A DNA stretch of 64,000 nt from Acidithiobacillus ferridurans (GTDB lineage: Bacteria; Pseudomonadota; Gammaproteobacteria; Acidithiobacillales; Acidithiobacillaceae), in the NCBI RefSeq assembly GCF_003966655.1, contig NZ_AP018795.1:1498501-1562500 (forward strand), written 5' to 3'. This document shows positions 32,390 to 43,600 of this stretch, in pieces; positions within the stretch are counted from its first letter, which is position 1; each line of letters begins with the position of its first letter. The notes under the pieces were generated by a model, which searched no databases, was not told the DNA's origin, and saw nothing but the letters and a program-made list of their open reading frames with translations. Position numbers and translations under genes: made by a program.

Positions 32390-33139
32390 GTGGCATCAGG
32401 CGATATCGCCCATCACCTCGTAAACTGGACGATTGGTTCCGGTTTCTGGACGTTTGATCTCGACACCATCGTCATGGGTTGGGTCCTGGCCGCCATCCTG
32501 GTGATTACCGCCATGGTGGTGGGCTCCCGTTTGCAGGCCAGCGCCCCCAGCGGGATGCAGAACTGGCTGGAGGGGGTGGTGGATTTCATCGACGATCTGG
32601 TACAAGGCAGCTTCCCGGTCAAGGATCCACTGATTGCCCCGGTCGCCATGACGGTGTTTCTCTGGATTCTGTTGATGAACAGCATGGACCTCATCCCCGC
32701 GTACCTGCCGGGGATGGTTGCACACGGGTTCGGGCTCACGGAGTTCCGCATTACCCCCACGGTCAACCTGAATACGACTCTGGGTGTCGCCGTCGCCGTG
32801 TTTCTGTTGATGATCGCCACCAATCTGCGCGTCAAGGGATTCTCCTATTTCAAGACCTACCTGACCCATCCTTTCGGTATCTTCCTGGCGCCGATAAATA
32901 TCATCATGTCGCTGATCGAAGAGATCACCAAACCGTTGAGCCTGGGTCTGCGACTTTTTGGCAACATGTTTGCCGGCGAACTGGTCTTCCTGCTGCTGGC
33001 CATGCTGCCCTGGTGGGGCGGGCTGGTCATGGGCGAAGTCTGGTCACTGTTTGAGAGTTTGATCATCATCCTGCAGGCATTTATTTTCACCGTGCTGACG
33101 GTGGTTTATCTCGGCATGGCGAACATGCAGGATCACTAA
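32390..33139 (+). CDS. atpB: F1Fo ATP synthase subunit a
   Basis: 249 residues, GTG start with AAGGAG upstream. It is a multi-pass membrane protein; the catalytic Arg is in SLGLRLFGNMFAGELVFLLL, followed by the conserved FESLIIILQAFIFTVLTVVY final helix. It forms the two proton half-channels against the c-ring. PAYLPGMVAHGFGLTEFRIT and the loop VNLNTTLGVAVAVFLL are typical. Confidence 0.97.
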   Translation: MASGDIAHHLVNWTIGSGFWTFDLDTIVMGWVLAAILVITAMVVGSRLQASAPSGMQNWLEGVVDFIDDLVQGSFPVKDPLIAPVAMTVFLWILLMNSMDLIPAYLPGMVAHGFGLTEFRITPTVNLNTTLGVAVAVFLLMIATNLRVKGFSYFKTYLTHPFGIFLAPINIIMSLIEEITKPLSLGLRLFGNMFAGELVFLLLAMLPWWGGLVMGEVWSLFESLIIILQAFIFTVLTVVYLGMANMQDH

Positions 33140-33180
33140 GAGTTTATTATTTCACTTTGCGACACTTGTAAGGAGTTACC

Positions 33181-33435
33181 ATGGACGCACATACCATCAT
33201 TGTTGCTGCTACTGCCATTGCCGTAGGTATCATTTTCGGCGCCGCCGGTCTGGGTTCCGCCATCGGTTGGGGTCTGATCACCTCCAAGACTATTGAAGGT
33301 ATCACCCGTCAGCCGGAAATGCGCCCACAGTTGTTGGTGAATACTTTCATCTTTGCCGGTCTGATGGAATCTTTCCCCTTCATTATTCTGGCCTTCGGTT
33401 TCTGGTTCCTCTTCGCCAACCCGTTCCTGGGCTGA
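33181..33435 (+). CDS. atpE: F1Fo ATP synthase subunit c
   Basis: 84 residues, two membrane helices joined by the polar loop ITRQPEM (41-47). The proton-carrying carboxylate is Glu63 in LMESFPFI. Glycine-rich helix 1 (IIFGAAGLGSAIGWG) gives tight ring packing. TAAGGAG is well placed upstream. A 41-nt gap after atpB carries the strong ribosome binding site that supports high c-subunit synthesis. Confidence 0.97.
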   Translation: MDAHTIIVAATAIAVGIIFGAAGLGSAIGWGLITSKTIEGITRQPEMRPQLLVNTFIFAGLMESFPFIILAFGFWFLFANPFLG

Positions 33436-33477
33436 TGCTGGACCGGCTGAGCCGGCCCACTTGCAAGTGAGGTAGTC

Positions 33478-33957
33478 ATGAATCCAGTAGGTATCAATGG
33501 AACGCTGATCGTACAGTTCGTCACCTTCGTCATCTTGGTGGCCTTGCTGTACAAGTATATGTATGGTCCTTTGCGTAAGGTCATGGATGACCGTCGCGCC
33601 AAAATCGCCGACGGCCTGGCGGCAGCGGAACGCGGTAAGGAAGAGATGGCTCTGGCGCAGAAGCGTGCGACGGAACTGCTCCGTGAAGCCAAGGAAAAGG
33701 CGGCAGAAATCATCGCCAATGCCGAGCGTCGTGGTGTGGAGTTGCGTGAAGAGGCACAGGGTAAGGCGCGCGAGGAAGCCGATCGGATCATCGCCAGCGC
33801 GCGCGCCGAAATCGACGTCGAAACCAATCGGGCGCGCGAAGTGCTGCGTGGGCAGGTGGTGGAGCTCGTGGTGAATGGCACCCAGCGCATTCTGCATCGC
33901 GAAATCGACGATCAGGCCCACCGCGACATCATCGACCGTATGGTCGGCCAATTGTGA
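33478..33957 (+). CDS. atpF: F1Fo ATP synthase subunit b
   Basis: 159 residues. A single N-terminal membrane helix ([20 protein letters not shown]) is followed by a long charged coiled coil ([20 protein letters not shown] and onwards) that forms the peripheral stalk. Confidence 0.96.
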   Translation: MNPVGINGTLIVQFVTFVILVALLYKYMYGPLRKVMDDRRAKIADGLAAAERGKEEMALAQKRATELLREAKEKAAEIIANAERRGVELREEAQGKAREEADRIIASARAEIDVETNRAREVLRGQVVELVVNGTQRILHREIDDQAHRDIIDRMVGQL

Positions 33958-33967
33958 GGAGCCTCCC

Positions 33968-34507
33968 ATGGCGGATCTGATCACGGTGGCGCGTCCCTAC
34001 GCAGAGGCGCTTTATGGGCTGGCGAAAGAGAGTGGCCAGGAACAGGCCTGGGCGGATGCGCTGCAGGCGCTTGCCGCCATGATTGCCGATGTTCAGGCGC
34101 AGGCCTTTCTCACTGATCCGGAGCGTGCTGACGCCGAAAAGGTGTCCTTGCTGACTGCGGTTCCTGTGGCGGTGGACGGCGAGGCGTGGAGGGCATTCCT
34201 GGCGCTGTTGATCCACAATGATCGCTGGCCCGCGACGGCCGAGATCGGCACGCTTTTCGCGGACGCCGTGCGCCGCGCGGAAGGCATTGTCGATGTCCTG
34301 GTCACCAGCGCCGTCGCCCTGGACGCCGGGCAGAAGACGGCTGTGCAGTCCGCGCTCGAGCGCCGCTTTACCGGCCACAAGGTGGCATTCCGGGAAGCGG
34401 TCGATGCCGCGCTGATCGGTGGCCTAGTTATTCATACGGGTGATCTCACCATAGATGCTTCCGTGCGTGGACAAGTGCAGCAGCTTGCCCGAACCCTTCG
34501 CAGCTAA
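33968..34507 (+). CDS. atpH: F1Fo ATP synthase subunit delta
   Basis: 179 residues from ATG 33968 (MADLITVARPYAEALYGLAK), with GAGGAG upstream. The helical N-domain is followed by the beta C-domain with FREAVDAALIGGLVIHTGDL (the conserved GG-I-GD signature). It links the b-subunit stalk to the top of the alpha3beta3 head. Confidence 0.95.
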   Translation: MADLITVARPYAEALYGLAKESGQEQAWADALQALAAMIADVQAQAFLTDPERADAEKVSLLTAVPVAVDGEAWRAFLALLIHNDRWPATAEIGTLFADAVRRAEGIVDVLVTSAVALDAGQKTAVQSALERRFTGHKVAFREAVDAALIGGLVIHTGDLTIDASVRGQVQQLARTLRS

Positions 34508-34523
34508 GTCTTGAGGAAATGGT

Positions 34524-36068
34524 ATGCAACAACTGAATCCATCGGAAATCAGTGAACTGATCCGCGCACGGATCGCCGGCTTTGAAGGCCGTGTCGAAAC
34601 GCGCTCGCAGGGCACCATCATCAGCTTGAGTGACGGCATTCTCCGCATTCACGGTCTGGAAGACGTAATGTACGGCGAGATGCTGGAACTCCCCGGCGGC
34701 CGCTTCGGGCTGGCCATGAATCTGGAACAGGACAATGTCGGCGCAGTCGTGCTCGGCGAGTTCTCCGGTCTCCAGGAGGGCGACGTCGTCAAGTGCACCG
34801 GCAGAGTCATGCAGGTGCCCATTGGCAAGGCGCTTCTCGGTCGTGTCGTCAATGCCCTGGGCCAGCCTGTCGATGGCAAGGGTGCCATTGACGCCGAGGA
34901 GTTCGACGTCCTTGAAAAAATCGCCCCTGGCGTAATCGACCGGCAGAGTGTCGACGAGCCCATGCAGACCGGCATCAAGTCCATCGACGCCATGGTGCCG
35001 ATTGGTCGTGGTCAGCGCGAACTCATCATCGGCGACCGCCAGACCGGCAAGACGGCCGTCGCGATCGATGCCATTCTCAATCAGAAAGGCAAGGATGTGC
35101 AGTGCATCTATGTTGCCATCGGCCAGAAGGCTTCCACCGTTGCCAGCGTGGTGCGCAAGCTCGAAGAATACGGCGCCATGGAGTACACCACGGTGATTGC
35201 CGCCAACGCCTCCGAATCTGCCGCCATGCAGTATCTGGCGCCCTATGCCGGTTGCACCATGGGGGAATATTTCCGCGACCGCGGTATGAATGCGCTCATC
35301 GTGTATGATGATCTTACCAAGCAGGCTTGGGCCTATCGCCAGATTTCCCTGCTGTTGCGCCGTCCGCCGGGCCGTGAAGCGTATCCGGGGGATGTGTTTT
35401 ATCTGCATTCCCGTCTGCTGGAGCGCGCCGCGCGTGTCAATGCGGATTTCGTCGAGAAGTTTACCAAGGGCGAGGTGAAGGGCAAGACCGGTTCGTTGAC
35501 CGCCCTGCCCATCATCGAAACCCAGGCGGGTGACGTGTCGGCCTTCGTGCCCACCAACGTGATCTCCATCACTGACGGCCAGATCTATCTGGAAACCGAT
35601 CTTTTCAACGCCGGTATCCGTCCCGCCATCAACGCCGGCCTGTCGGTATCGCGGGTGGGTGGCGCGGCGCAGACCAAGCTCATCAAGAAGCTGGGCGGCG
35701 GTATTCGTCTGGATCTGGCCCAGTATCGTGAGCTGGCAGCCTTTGCGCAGTTTGCCTCCGATCTGGATGAAATTACCCGCAAGCAGATCGATCGCGGCAA
35801 GCGGGTCACGGAATTGCTGAAGCAGGATCAGTTCTCTCCGATGTCTGTGGCAGAGCAGGGCGCGGCGCTTTTTGCGGCCAGCAGTGGTGCGCTGGACGAT
35901 GTCGAAGTGGCCAATGTACGACCCTTCGAGAAGGCGCTGCTCGCTTATTTGAACAGCAACTACAAAGACTTGATGGCCGGAATCGAAGAGAAGAAGGATC
36001 TGACGGACGACCTCAAGAAGCAACTCGACGCGGCGGTCAAGCAGTTCAAGTCCGGCTCGACGTACTAG
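34524..36068 (+). CDS. atpA: F1Fo ATP synthase subunit alpha
   Basis: 514 residues. Walker [14 protein letters not shown], the Arg-finger region [17 protein letters not shown], and [20 protein letters not shown] and [20 protein letters not shown], typical of alpha subunits. It holds the non-catalytic nucleotide sites and supplies the catalytic arginine. Confidence 0.98.
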   Translation: MQQLNPSEISELIRARIAGFEGRVETRSQGTIISLSDGILRIHGLEDVMYGEMLELPGGRFGLAMNLEQDNVGAVVLGEFSGLQEGDVVKCTGRVMQVPIGKALLGRVVNALGQPVDGKGAIDAEEFDVLEKIAPGVIDRQSVDEPMQTGIKSIDAMVPIGRGQRELIIGDRQTGKTAVAIDAILNQKGKDVQCIYVAIGQKASTVASVVRKLEEYGAMEYTTVIAANASESAAMQYLAPYAGCTMGEYFRDRGMNALIVYDDLTKQAWAYRQISLLLRRPPGREAYPGDVFYLHSRLLERAARVNADFVEKFTKGEVKGKTGSLTALPIIETQAGDVSAFVPTNVISITDGQIYLETDLFNAGIRPAINAGLSVSRVGGAAQTKLIKKLGGGIRLDLAQYRELAAFAQFASDLDEITRKQIDRGKRVTELLKQDQFSPMSVAEQGAALFAASSGALDDVEVANVRPFEKALLAYLNSNYKDLMAGIEEKKDLTDDLKKQLDAAVKQFKSGSTY

Positions 36069-36077
36069 GAGAGTAGC

Positions 36078-36944
36078 ATGGCCAACGCCAAGGAAATCCG
36101 GGGGCAGATCAAGAGCGTAAAGAATACGCGCAAGATCACGCGCGCCATGGAGATGGTGGCTGCGAGCAAGATGCGGCGCGCTCAGGAGCGGATGCGCGCC
36201 GCCCGTCCCTACGCGGAGAAAATTCGCGAGGTATTGGGACATCTGGCGCAGGCCCATCCCGAGTATGAACACCCGTTGATGCAGGTGCGCCCCGTCAAAA
36301 AGGCAGGCTTTCTGGTGGTGACCACGGATCGAGGGCTTTGTGGCGGGCTCAACGTGAATGTGCTGCGTAGCGTCGTCCAAAAGATGCGCGAGCTCCACGA
36401 TGGGGGGGTCGAGTCGAATCTCGCGGTGGTGGGCAACAAAGGGTTGGGCTTTTTGCGGCGCCATGGTGCGCATCTCGTGGCGGAGCTGAACGGATTGGGT
36501 GACAGCCCGCATCTGGGCGACATGATCGGACCCATCCGGGCGATGGCGGATGCTTACGCCAAGGGCGAGGTCGACGTGGTCTATCTGGTTTCCTCCCGTT
36601 TCGTGAATACGATGTTGCAGCGAGCAACGGTCGAGCAATTGCTGCCGGTCGAAAAACCGACGGCGTCCGCAGAACCGCGTGCGGAGTTGTGGGATTACAT
36701 CTATGAGCCCGAAGCCCGTCCGGTGCTGGATCGTCTGATGCAGCGCTATGTGGAATCAGTGGTGTACCAGGCGGTTATCGAACACCTTGCCTGCGAACAG
36801 AGCGCGCGCATGGTTGCCATGAAAAGTGCGTCGGACAACGCCAAACGTATGGTGGATGACCTCCAGTTGGCCTACAACAAGGCGCGCCAGGCCGCCATTA
36901 CTCAGGAAATCGCCGAGATCAGCGCCGGTGCGGCGGCGGTTTGA
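36078..36944 (+). CDS. atpG: F1Fo ATP synthase subunit gamma
   Basis: 288 residues. N-terminal helix [20 protein letters not shown] ([13 protein letters not shown] follows), the Rossmann-like centre [20 protein letters not shown], and the C-terminal helix [20 protein letters not shown]. It is the rotating central shaft. Confidence 0.97.
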   Translation: MANAKEIRGQIKSVKNTRKITRAMEMVAASKMRRAQERMRAARPYAEKIREVLGHLAQAHPEYEHPLMQVRPVKKAGFLVVTTDRGLCGGLNVNVLRSVVQKMRELHDGGVESNLAVVGNKGLGFLRRHGAHLVAELNGLGDSPHLGDMIGPIRAMADAYAKGEVDVVYLVSSRFVNTMLQRATVEQLLPVEKPTASAEPRAELWDYIYEPEARPVLDRLMQRYVESVVYQAVIEHLACEQSARMVAMKSASDNAKRMVDDLQLAYNKARQAAITQEIAEISAGAAAV

Positions 36945-36982
36945 CGATGTGCACAGCATTTTTTGGAATTTTTGAGGGTTAA

Positions 36983-38395
<1,413 letters not shown>

Positions 38396-38398
38396 ATC

Positions 38399-38824
38399 AT
38401 GGCGATGACCATAGATGTGCGGGTAGTCAGCGCTGAAGGCAGCATCTACGCGGGGGTCGCCGATATGGTGGTGGCCCCCGGCGAGATGGGCGAGCTTGGC
38501 ATTCTGCCCCGCCACGCGCCGTTGCTGACCGGGCTGCGCCCCGGTGAGTTGCGGATCATTCACGGCGCGGAGACGGAATATCTCTTCGTCAATGGCGGGA
38601 TTCTGGAAATTCAACCCGACATGGTGACGGTGCTGGCTGACTCGGCGGAACGCGCGACAGATATCGACGAAGCCAAGGCTTTAGCGGCCAAGCAGGCTGC
38701 GGAAGCTCGGATGGCGGGACACACGGATCAGATGGAGTATGCGGCGGCCCAGGCGGAATTGCTGGAGCAGATTGCTCGCCTGAAGACGGTGCAACGCCTG
38801 CGGGAGCAGGGATTGCTGCGCTGA
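38399..38824 (+). CDS. atpC: F1Fo ATP synthase subunit epsilon
   Basis: 141 residues. The N-terminal beta-sandwich MTIDVRVVSAEGSIYAGVAD, then MVVAPGEMGELGILPRHAPL and LLTGLRPGELRI, with a C-terminal helical hairpin that can inhibit ATP hydrolysis. It is the last gene of the operon, followed by a strong terminator. Confidence 0.96.
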   Translation: MAMTIDVRVVSAEGSIYAGVADMVVAPGEMGELGILPRHAPLLTGLRPGELRIIHGAETEYLFVNGGILEIQPDMVTVLADSAERATDIDEAKALAAKQAAEARMAGHTDQMEYAAAQAELLEQIARLKTVQRLREQGLLR

Positions 38825-38861
38825 CCGTCGCGCAATGTGTGCAGGCGCGTCGTGTAACACC

Positions 38862-38907
38862 ACACAGACCCCAGCGGCTGAAGAGTCCCTGGGGTCTGTG
38901 TATTTTG
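38862..38907 (+). terminator. rho-independent terminator of the atp operon
   Basis: Perfect 13-bp stem ACACAGACCCCAG / CTGGGGTCTGTGT (38862-38874, 38889-38901) with a 14-base loop, followed by ATTTTG. It separates atpC from glmU. Confidence 0.85.
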
Positions 38908-38953
38908 TGGTCTGGCGTTTATGCTGACAGACAACGCAAGGCATGGAGACATC

Positions 38954-40321
38954 ATGTTGACGGATATCGTAATCCTCGCTGCCGGGCAGGGCACGCGCAT
39001 GCACTCGGCTCTACCCAAGGTGCTGCAACCGCTTGGGGGAAAACCAATGCTTGCCCACGTACTGGCTACGGCGACAGATCTGGCGGTGCGGCGTATCCAC
39101 ATTGTGGTCGGTTTCGGCGGCGATGCCGTGCAGGCCGTCTTCCCGGACACGCCGGCGAGCTGGTGGACTCAGGCACGGCAGCTCGGTACCGGCGATGCGC
39201 TGAAATCGGCGTTGCCGGGTTTCATGGGAGCGGACCGGGTACTGGTACTGTATGGCGACGTGCCCCTCTTGACGGCAGCGACACTGCGCGAATTTCTCCA
39301 ACAAACCCCGGCGACAGCACTTGGATTGATGACGGCATCGGTAAGCGAGCCCCACGGCTACGGCCGGATTCTCCGTGATACGGACGGCCAGGTGCAGGCT
39401 ATCCGTGAGCACAAGGATTGCCAGACGGACGAACAGGCCATCTGCGAGATAAATCTTGGGATGATGGTACTGCCGGTACAGCCGCTGGCGGGCTGGCTAC
39501 AGGGACTGTCTGCACGCAATGCCCAGGGCGAGATGTACCTGACGGATGTGGTGGCGGCAGCGCGGGCGGACGGCTATGTCGTTTGGCCCTTTACACTGGC
39601 TGATGCGACCGAGGCTCTGGGGGTGAATGACCCCTTGCAGTTGGCGATTCTGGAGCGTGTGTTTCAGCGGCAGCAACTGCGCGCGCTGCAGATGCGGGGA
39701 TTACGGGTGGCGGACCCGGCGCGGGTAGACATTCGTGGCGAGCTTACTTGCGGTCAGGACTGTTGGGTGGATGCCAACGTGTTGTTTGTCGGCGAGGTGC
39801 ATCTGGGGCATCGCGTCCGCGTAGGAGCTGGCGCCGTTTTGCAGGATGCGCAGATTGGCGACGACGTGGAGATTCTACCCTACAGCCTTATCGAAGGCGC
39901 CCAAATTGGGGCCGGGGCGCGGATCGGACCTTTCGCGCGGATTCGCCCCGGAACGGAGATCGGCGAAGCCGCTCATATCGGCAACTATGTCGAGGTGAAG
40001 GCTGCCAAAATCGGCGCGGGCAGCAAGGCCAACCACCTGAGTTACATCGGGGACGCGGAGATCGGTACCGGAGTGAATGTGGGCGCCGGGACGATTACCT
40101 GCAATTATGACGGAGCGAACAAACATCGGACCATCATCGGCAATGACGTGTTCATCGGCTCCGACAGCCAGTTGGTGGCGCCAGTGCACATTGGCGACGG
40201 AGCGACCATCGGCGCGGGCAGCACCATTACCAAAGAGGTACCTCCGGGAGGACTGACGCTGAGTCGCAACCCGCAGCGTACCATTCCTCATTGGCAGCGG
40301 CCGCGGCGTGACAAAAAGTAA
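38954..40321 (+). CDS. glmU: bifunctional GlcN-1-P acetyltransferase / GlcNAc-1-P uridyltransferase
   Basis: 455 residues from ATG 38954 (GGAGA upstream); a start 33 nt earlier is less likely. The N-terminal pyrophosphorylase motif is VILAAGQGTRMHSALPKVL, with YGDVPLLTAATLREFL. The C-terminal left-handed beta-helix has hexapeptide repeats and the catalytic region GSKANHLSYIGDAEIGTGVN, then GAGTITCNYDGANKHRTIIG. It makes UDP-GlcNAc for peptidoglycan and LPS. glmS follows by 45 nt, so consecutive steps are paired. Confidence 0.97.
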   Translation: MLTDIVILAAGQGTRMHSALPKVLQPLGGKPMLAHVLATATDLAVRRIHIVVGFGGDAVQAVFPDTPASWWTQARQLGTGDALKSALPGFMGADRVLVLYGDVPLLTAATLREFLQQTPATALGLMTASVSEPHGYGRILRDTDGQVQAIREHKDCQTDEQAICEINLGMMVLPVQPLAGWLQGLSARNAQGEMYLTDVVAAARADGYVVWPFTLADATEALGVNDPLQLAILERVFQRQQLRALQMRGLRVADPARVDIRGELTCGQDCWVDANVLFVGEVHLGHRVRVGAGAVLQDAQIGDDVEILPYSLIEGAQIGAGARIGPFARIRPGTEIGEAAHIGNYVEVKAAKIGAGSKANHLSYIGDAEIGTGVNVGAGTITCNYDGANKHRTIIGNDVFIGSDSQLVAPVHIGDGATIGAGSTITKEVPPGGLTLSRNPQRTIPHWQRPRRDKK

Positions 40322-40366
40322 TTCCCGATAACGCGGGATGGTCTTCGATGACAGGAGAACAGGATC

Positions 40367-42202
40367 ATGTGCGGTATTGTCGGTGGGGTGAGCAAAACAG
40401 ATCTGGTCCCGATGATTCTGGAGGGGCTGCAGCGCCTGGAGTATCGTGGCTATGACTCTGCCGGGCTGGCGATATTGGGGACCAATGCGGATTTGCTGCG
40501 GGTGCGCAGCGTCGGGCGCGTCGCCGAGCTGACTGCCGCCGTTGTCGAGCGTGGCTTGCAGGGTCAGGTGGGCATCGGCCACACGCGCTGGGCCACCCAT
40601 GGCGGCGTCGCCGAATGCAATGCGCATCCCATGATCTCCCATGAACAGATCGCAGTGGTCCATAACGGTATCATCGAGAACTTTCATGCCTTGCGCGCCC
40701 GCCTGGAAGCAGCTGGGTACACCTTCACCTCCGAGACCGACACGGAGGTCATCGCGCATCTGGTGCACCATTATCGGCAGACCGCGCCGGACCTGTTCGC
40801 GGCGACTCGCCGGGCAGTGGGCGATCTGCGCGGCGCCTATGCCATCGCGGTGATCTCCAGCCGCGATCTGGAGACCGTGTGCGTGGCACGGATGGGCTGC
40901 CCGCTGCTGCTGGGCATTGCCGATGATGGGCATTACTTCGCTTCGGACGTGGCGGCCCTGCTGCCGGTGACCCGCCGCGTGTTGTATCTCGAAGACGGCG
41001 ATGTGGCCATGCTGCAGCGACAGACCCTGCGGATTACGGATCAGGCCGGAGCGTCACGGCAGCGGGAAGAACACTGGAGCCAGCTCAGTGCGGCGGCTGT
41101 CGATCTGGGGCCTTACCGCCACTTCATGCAGAAGGAAATCCACGAACAGCCCCGCGCAGTTGCGGATACCCTGGAAGGTGCGCTGAACAGTCAACTGGAT
41201 CTGACGGACCTCTGGGGAGATGGTGCCGCGGCCATGTTTCGCGATGTGGACCGGGTGCTGTTCCTGGCCTCTGGCACTAGCCACTACGCGACATTGGTGG
41301 GACGCCAATGGCTGGAAAGCATTGTAGGGATTCCGGCGCAGGCGGAGCTGGGGCACGAATATCGCTACCGGGACTCCATTCCCGACCCGCGCCAGTTGGT
41401 GGTGACCCTTTCGCAATCCGGCGAAACGCTGGATACTTTCGAGGCCTTGCGCCGTGCCAAGGATCTCGGTCATACGCGCACACTGGCCATCTGCAATGTC
41501 GCGGAGAGCGCTATTCCGCGGGCGTCGGCGTTGCGTTTCCTGACCCGGGCCGGCCCAGAGATCGGAGTGGCCTCGACCAAGGCGTTCACCACCCAGTTGG
41601 CGGCGCTCTATCTGCTGGCTCTGTCTTTGGCCAAGGCGCAGGGGCGTCTGAACGAAGTGCAGCAGGCTGATCACCTGGATGCCTTGCGGCAACTGCCGGG
41701 CAGTGTCCAGCAAGCCCTGAACCTGGAGCCGCAGATTCAGGGGTGGGCGGCACGTTTTGCCAGCAAGGACCATGCGCTTTTTCTGGGGCGCGGCCTGCAC
41801 TACCCCATTGCGCTGGAGGGCGCGCTCAAACTCAAGGAAATCTCCTATATCCACGCCGAGGCTTATCCTGCGGGCGAATTGAAGCATGGCCCCTTGGCCC
41901 TGGTGGACCGCGACATGCCCGTGGTGGTGATCGCGCCCAATGACCGCCTCCTCGAAAAGCTCGCTGCCAACATGCAGGAAGTCCACGCCCGTGGCGGTGA
42001 GCTCTATGTTTTTGCCGATTCGGACAGCCACTTTAACGCCAGTGAGGGCGTGCATGTGATGCGTTTGCCCCGTCACGCCGGTCTGCTCTCCCCCATCGTC
42101 CACGCTATCCCGGTGCAGTTGCTGGCCTATCACGCGGCGCTGGTGAAGGGCACCGATGTGGACCGGCCGCGTAACCTCGCGAAGAGCGTGACGGTGGAGT
42201 AA
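40367..42202 (+). CDS. glmS: glucosamine-6-phosphate synthase GlmS
   Basis: 611 residues. N-terminal nucleophile Cys2 in [35 protein letters not shown] and HNGIIENF form the glutaminase. The two SIS domains carry [33 protein letters not shown] and [10 protein letters not shown]. It converts Fru-6-P and Gln to GlcN-6-P. The last codons ([17 protein letters not shown]) are the conserved TnsD recognition region of attTn7 sites. No GlmS ribozyme-like leader is seen. Confidence 0.98.
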   Translation: MCGIVGGVSKTDLVPMILEGLQRLEYRGYDSAGLAILGTNADLLRVRSVGRVAELTAAVVERGLQGQVGIGHTRWATHGGVAECNAHPMISHEQIAVVHNGIIENFHALRARLEAAGYTFTSETDTEVIAHLVHHYRQTAPDLFAATRRAVGDLRGAYAIAVISSRDLETVCVARMGCPLLLGIADDGHYFASDVAALLPVTRRVLYLEDGDVAMLQRQTLRITDQAGASRQREEHWSQLSAAAVDLGPYRHFMQKEIHEQPRAVADTLEGALNSQLDLTDLWGDGAAAMFRDVDRVLFLASGTSHYATLVGRQWLESIVGIPAQAELGHEYRYRDSIPDPRQLVVTLSQSGETLDTFEALRRAKDLGHTRTLAICNVAESAIPRASALRFLTRAGPEIGVASTKAFTTQLAALYLLALSLAKAQGRLNEVQQADHLDALRQLPGSVQQALNLEPQIQGWAARFASKDHALFLGRGLHYPIALEGALKLKEISYIHAEAYPAGELKHGPLALVDRDMPVVVIAPNDRLLEKLAANMQEVHARGGELYVFADSDSHFNASEGVHVMRLPRHAGLLSPIVHAIPVQLLAYHAALVKGTDVDRPRNLAKSVTVE

Positions 42203-42227
42203 TGGGGCGGTTCGGTGTACCGGGTGT
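42148..42227 (+). other. attTn7-type target site
   Basis: The 3' end of glmS plus the first 25 bp downstream. In bacteria with Tn7, TnsD binds the glmS end and directs insertion about 25 bp past the stop codon. Here the stop ends at 42202, and a Tn7-end-like sequence begins exactly 26 bases later, at 42228. Confidence 0.6.
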
Positions 42228-42246
42228 TGTTAACGGACAATAGAGT
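42228..42246 (+). mobile_element. relic of a Tn7-like right end
   Basis: TGTTAACGGACAATAGAGT matches 15 of 19 bases of the Tn7 right end as I recall it (TGTGGGCGGACAATAAAGT), including the terminal TGT and the TnsB-box core CGGACAATA. It lies at the canonical distance from glmS. No further TnsB boxes and no tns genes follow; the remaining 197 bp to ldhA show nothing else recognisable. Confidence 0.6.
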
Positions 42247-42443
42247 ATCATCCCGGCGTTTCCCTGAATTTCGGGCGGCCGGACCTGCTTGGCAGACGCA
42301 GCGAACTGGGCTGTGAATGGCGCAGGCATGGTCACGGCGTGCCGGGGGAGATCTGTGAAGAGGCGCCGGCTATAGTCCGTGTCACGGGCAGCTACTTTTG
42401 CTGATCCCCCGTGTGCTGATGAATACAGAGAAGGAGAGGTGCT

Positions 42444-43439
42444 ATGCGTTGTCTGGTTAGCAGTGCTCGCCCTTACGATGAGCAGTTCCTCAGCGCCGCT
42501 AACCACGGACGCCACGAATTGGTATTTCTTGAAACCGCATTGAGCGCGGATACGGCCTTCATTGCCCAGGGATACCCTGCCATTTGCCCCTTCGTGGATG
42601 ACACGCTGGACGCAAAAACCCTGGAAACCATAGCGCGCTTGGGGACTAAACTACTGGTGTTGCGCAGCACCGGGTTCAACCATGTGGACATCCCTGCTGC
42701 CGAGAAGTATGGCATCACCGTCATGCGGGTGCGCGATTATTCTCCTTATGCGGTGGCTGAATATGCCGTCGGCCTGATGTTGACCCTGAACCGGCATTTG
42801 CATAAAGCTTATAATCGAGTGCGTGACGGTAATTTTCTCCTCGACGGCTTGCTTGGATTTGATATGCATGGCAAAACTGTCGGTATTGTTGGCACTGGAA
42901 AAATTGGTCAGGCACTCGCCCGGATTCTGCATGGTATGGGCTGCCACCTGTTGGGCTATGACACAGTCGTCAATCCCGCGTGCCTGGAACTCGGCGTTGC
43001 GTATGTACCGCTGGAAGAATTGCTCGCCAAAAGCCAAATCGTCAGCCTCCATGTGCCGCTTCTCCCGGAAACCCGGCATCTGATGAATGCGGAACGGTTC
43101 GCCTTGATGCCCGATGGTGCCGTGCTGATCAATACCAGCCGCGGTCCGCTCATCGACACCACGGCACTCATTGCGGCGCTGAAAAGCCGCCATCTGGGTG
43201 CAGTGGGTCTGGATGTCTATGAAGAAGAAGCGGAATTATATTTTAAGGATCATTGCGACGACATTATCTGCGATGACAGCTTCGAACGGTTGCTTACCTT
43301 CCCCAACGTTATCGTTACCGGCCATCAGGCCTTTTTTACCCGCGAGGCCCTAAAAACCATCGCGGACACCACGATCCAGAACCTGGATGACTACAGCGAT
43401 GGAAAGGATAATCCAAATTGCGTTCGCAGCAAGGGGTGA
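42444..43439 (+). CDS. ldhA: D-lactate dehydrogenase-type 2-hydroxyacid dehydrogenase
   Basis: 331 residues. NAD-binding GKTVGIVGTGKIGQALARIL, substrate/catalytic RSTGFNHVDIPAAEKYGI, LLPETRHLMNAERFALMPDG, INTSRGPLIDT and the catalytic His in VTGHQAFFTREAL mark the LdhA branch of the family. It interconverts pyruvate and D-lactate with NADH. AGGAGA precedes the ATG. It probably works as a fermentative or redox-balancing enzyme, although its role in a chemolithotroph is open. Confidence 0.88.
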   Translation: MRCLVSSARPYDEQFLSAANHGRHELVFLETALSADTAFIAQGYPAICPFVDDTLDAKTLETIARLGTKLLVLRSTGFNHVDIPAAEKYGITVMRVRDYSPYAVAEYAVGLMLTLNRHLHKAYNRVRDGNFLLDGLLGFDMHGKTVGIVGTGKIGQALARILHGMGCHLLGYDTVVNPACLELGVAYVPLEELLAKSQIVSLHVPLLPETRHLMNAERFALMPDGAVLINTSRGPLIDTTALIAALKSRHLGAVGLDVYEEEAELYFKDHCDDIICDDSFERLLTFPNVIVTGHQAFFTREALKTIADTTIQNLDDYSDGKDNPNCVRSKG

Positions 43440-43600
43440 GAACAGTTCCGATATTCCATTCGCGAGGAATCCCCATCGGCGCCAGCCTTGGATGAGGCAC
43501 CTGCGGCCTTGATTTTTTCTTTGGCAGGCACCACTTTCAGCGTGCTTACATTCAACCGTTCGCTCGCTGCGCGAACCCCGTTACTTCATCAGGAGAGATA

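Noticed and set aside
34446..36638. 730-codon open frame on the minus strand opposite atpA and atpG
   Set aside because: It is the antisense shadow of two highly conserved genes; long antisense frames are expected from GC-rich codon bias and this one has no recognisable domain.
42203..42443. Structured RNA or riboswitch between glmS and ldhA
   Set aside because: The region has GC-rich pairing potential but I could not match any known RNA class, and its start is better explained by the Tn7-like end.
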